A DNA stretch of 45,687 nt from assembly GCA_029262735.1 (NCBI GenBank), contig JAJCYY010000069.1:1-45687 (forward strand), given 5' to 3'. The notes under the pieces were generated by a model, which saw only the letters and a list, made by a program, of their open reading frames with translations, did not search any database and was not told the DNA's origin. Source of the DNA: Chloroflexota bacterium (GTDB lineage Bacteria > Chloroflexota > Dehalococcoidia > Lucifugimonadales > Lucifugimonadaceae). Positions 44,831 to 45,687 of the stretch are shown here, one piece after another (position 1 is the stretch's first letter; every line of letters begins with the position of its first letter). Made by a program: the position numbers and the translations under genes.

Positions 44831-45445
44831 TCAACTCGGCTCTGCGCTCAAAACCGCATACTGGTTGAGCGCAGCCTCATAAGCCTCCGGTGTGTTCAGG
44901 TCGAGTCGCACGATCTCACTGTCGAAGACCACAGAATTCATCCGCGCCTGGTGGCGCTGAAACACCTCGCGAATCCCTTGCTTTTCCTCAGATACGGCCA
45001 CTAGCTCATCTCGCAGAGTGCCGTCGAACACTAGGGGATGCCCGCCGTGGCCTTGAAAACGGGGAGATGTGATCGGCGCGCCTGACGACAAGTGTGATTC
45101 GAGGACTCTCTTCACCACCCATGCCGGTCGTGGCTGGTCAACTGCCAGCAGCACTATTGCTTCCGCATCATCGGGAAGTGCCTGAACACCGGCCCTGACA
45201 GAAGTGGTCTTCCCGTGCGCGTAGCCAGGATTGTGGACGCGATGGGCGTGTCCGAGTGCGGCCACTACGGGCGCAACCTCGGTGTCGCTCTTGCCTGTGA
45301 CTACGAACACTTCGTCTGTGCCGCCATCCAGCAGGCTCATCACCTGGTATTCGACCAGCGTCTTGCCGTCCCAGGGAAGCAGCGGCTTCGGTTGGCCCAT
45401 GCGAGACGACTCTCCGGCGGCGAGCAGTATTGCGGCGATTGTCAT
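44831..45445 (-). CDS. MobA/MocA-like nucleotidyltransferase
   Basis: 204 residues: AAILLAAGESSRMGQPKPLLPWDGKTLVEYQV is the NTP-transferase signature (LAAGxSxRMG...K), LLAVDQPR the metal-binding Asp, and HGGHPLVFDGTL the second substrate loop. The sequence is closest in style to MocA (molybdenum cofactor cytidylyltransferase), which supports CO/xanthine dehydrogenase-type enzymes. The neighbouring XdhC fragment supports that. No molybdenum hydroxylase genes are in the window. Confidence 0.85.
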   Translation of the reverse strand: MTIAAILLAAGESSRMGQPKPLLPWDGKTLVEYQVMSLLDGGTDEVFVVTGKSDTEVAPVVAALGHAHRVHNPGYAHGKTTSVRAGVQALPDDAEAIVLLAVDQPRPAWVVKRVLESHLSSGAPITSPRFQGHGGHPLVFDGTLRDELVAVSEEKQGIREVFQRHQARMNSVVFDSEIVRLDLNTPEAYEAALNQYAVLSAEPS

Positions 45446-45544
45446 GAAAGGCGATGGTACGGCAAGCAGGAGCGGCCTATTTGCGGCAAAGCCCCGGCGA
45501 TCGCGCAGCCGGCGGTCATGGCCGGTGCCAGTCCCAACCCTGAC

Positions 45545-45687
45545 CTAGTCAGCCGACACCGGTTCTTCCACCTTCGCAGCACGGCGGGCTGCGGCCTGGA
45601 TTAGCCGCTCGTCGAGTTTCAGTACACCGCCACCGCCGCCGAGCCTGAACATCAGGATCTCCGCCATGATGCTGATGGCGATCTCCT
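45545..45687 (-). CDS. XdhC-family protein, C-terminal end
   Basis: The right edge cuts the gene; 46 residues remain before TAG (45547-45545). EIAISIMAEILMFRLGGGGG matches the conserved XdhC/CoxI ending (EIA-SI-AEI), followed by a variable Lys/Arg/Ala tail. XdhC inserts molybdenum cofactor into xanthine dehydrogenase-type enzymes, in line with the MocA-like gene about 100 bp away on the same strand. Confidence 0.72.
   Translation of the reverse strand, partial: EIAISIMAEILMFRLGGGGGVLKLDERLIQAAARRAAKVEEPVSAD

Overview
The window reads as ordinary, densely packed bacterial chromosome. Nothing in it is plasmid- or phage-like, and there are no transposases, CRISPR arrays, rRNA or tRNA genes that I can see. 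The gene set fits a free-living, probably aerobic member of the Chloroflexota, with a Dehalococcoidia/SAR202-like lineage as my best guess. The clues are the pyrB-pyrC-carA-carB order, a divergent FtsZ-like paralogue, a GAAC-N4-GTTC (Gram-positive type) LexA-like box, 11-bp-period Pho boxes, and many small oxidoreductase, hydrolase and SRPBCC genes. This placement is an inference from gene content, not a phylogeny.

Layout. 1-6469 (+): pyrimidine operon, with the end of pyrB, then pyrC, carA and carB. 6609-8440 (+): two coupled membrane proteins of unknown function. 8437-10096: a methyltransferase (-) and a short-chain dehydrogenase (+) whose YxxxK lysine is replaced by Met. 10208-12155: a divergent pair, an FtsZ-like GTPase (-) and an MmcB-like PD-(D/E)XK protein (+), with two LexA-type boxes between them. 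12201-14456 (-): a glycine-rich, PGRS-like beta-helix lipoprotein. 14597-22366 (-): the complete F1Fo ATP synthase operon atpZ/I-B-E-F-H-A-G-D-C, with a very long AtpB, hairpins on both sides of atpE, and a CRP-like palindrome placed on the predicted -10 box. 22428-23087: no convincing gene. 23088-23558 (-): small histidine-containing membrane protein.

23789-28158: a radical SAM protein with the cysteine layout of archaeal tetraether synthase (Tes/MJ0619 family), coupled to an SRPBCC protein and followed by a SAM methyltransferase, a YjeF_N protein and a convergent PlsY-like acyltransferase. This could be a lipid-modification locus. 28230-31421: metallo-beta-lactamase hydrolase, zinc-ribbon protein, small Cys/Lys protein and a Gfo/Idh/MocA oxidoreductase. 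31561-35148 (+): AAA+ (ChlI/MoxR-like) and VWA (ChlD-like) pair. 35162-35273: imperfect inverted repeat. 35333-39541 (+): phosphate-starvation locus phoB-phoR-pstC-pstA with Pho-box-like direct repeats before phoB and before pstC. 39564-45687: housekeeping and accessory genes (SRPBCC, YbaK deacylase, EVE, aldo/keto reductase, DUF1802-like, M24 peptidase, MocA-like nucleotidyltransferase, XdhC C-terminus).

The best candidates for new biology are the bacterial Tes-like radical SAM cluster, the LexA-box-flanked FtsZ-like/MmcB pair, and the ATP synthase a-subunit with a roughly 150-residue hydrophilic insertion. Many genes start with TTG or GTG preceded by a good Shine-Dalgarno sequence, so start-codon choices here are based mostly on ribosome-binding sites.
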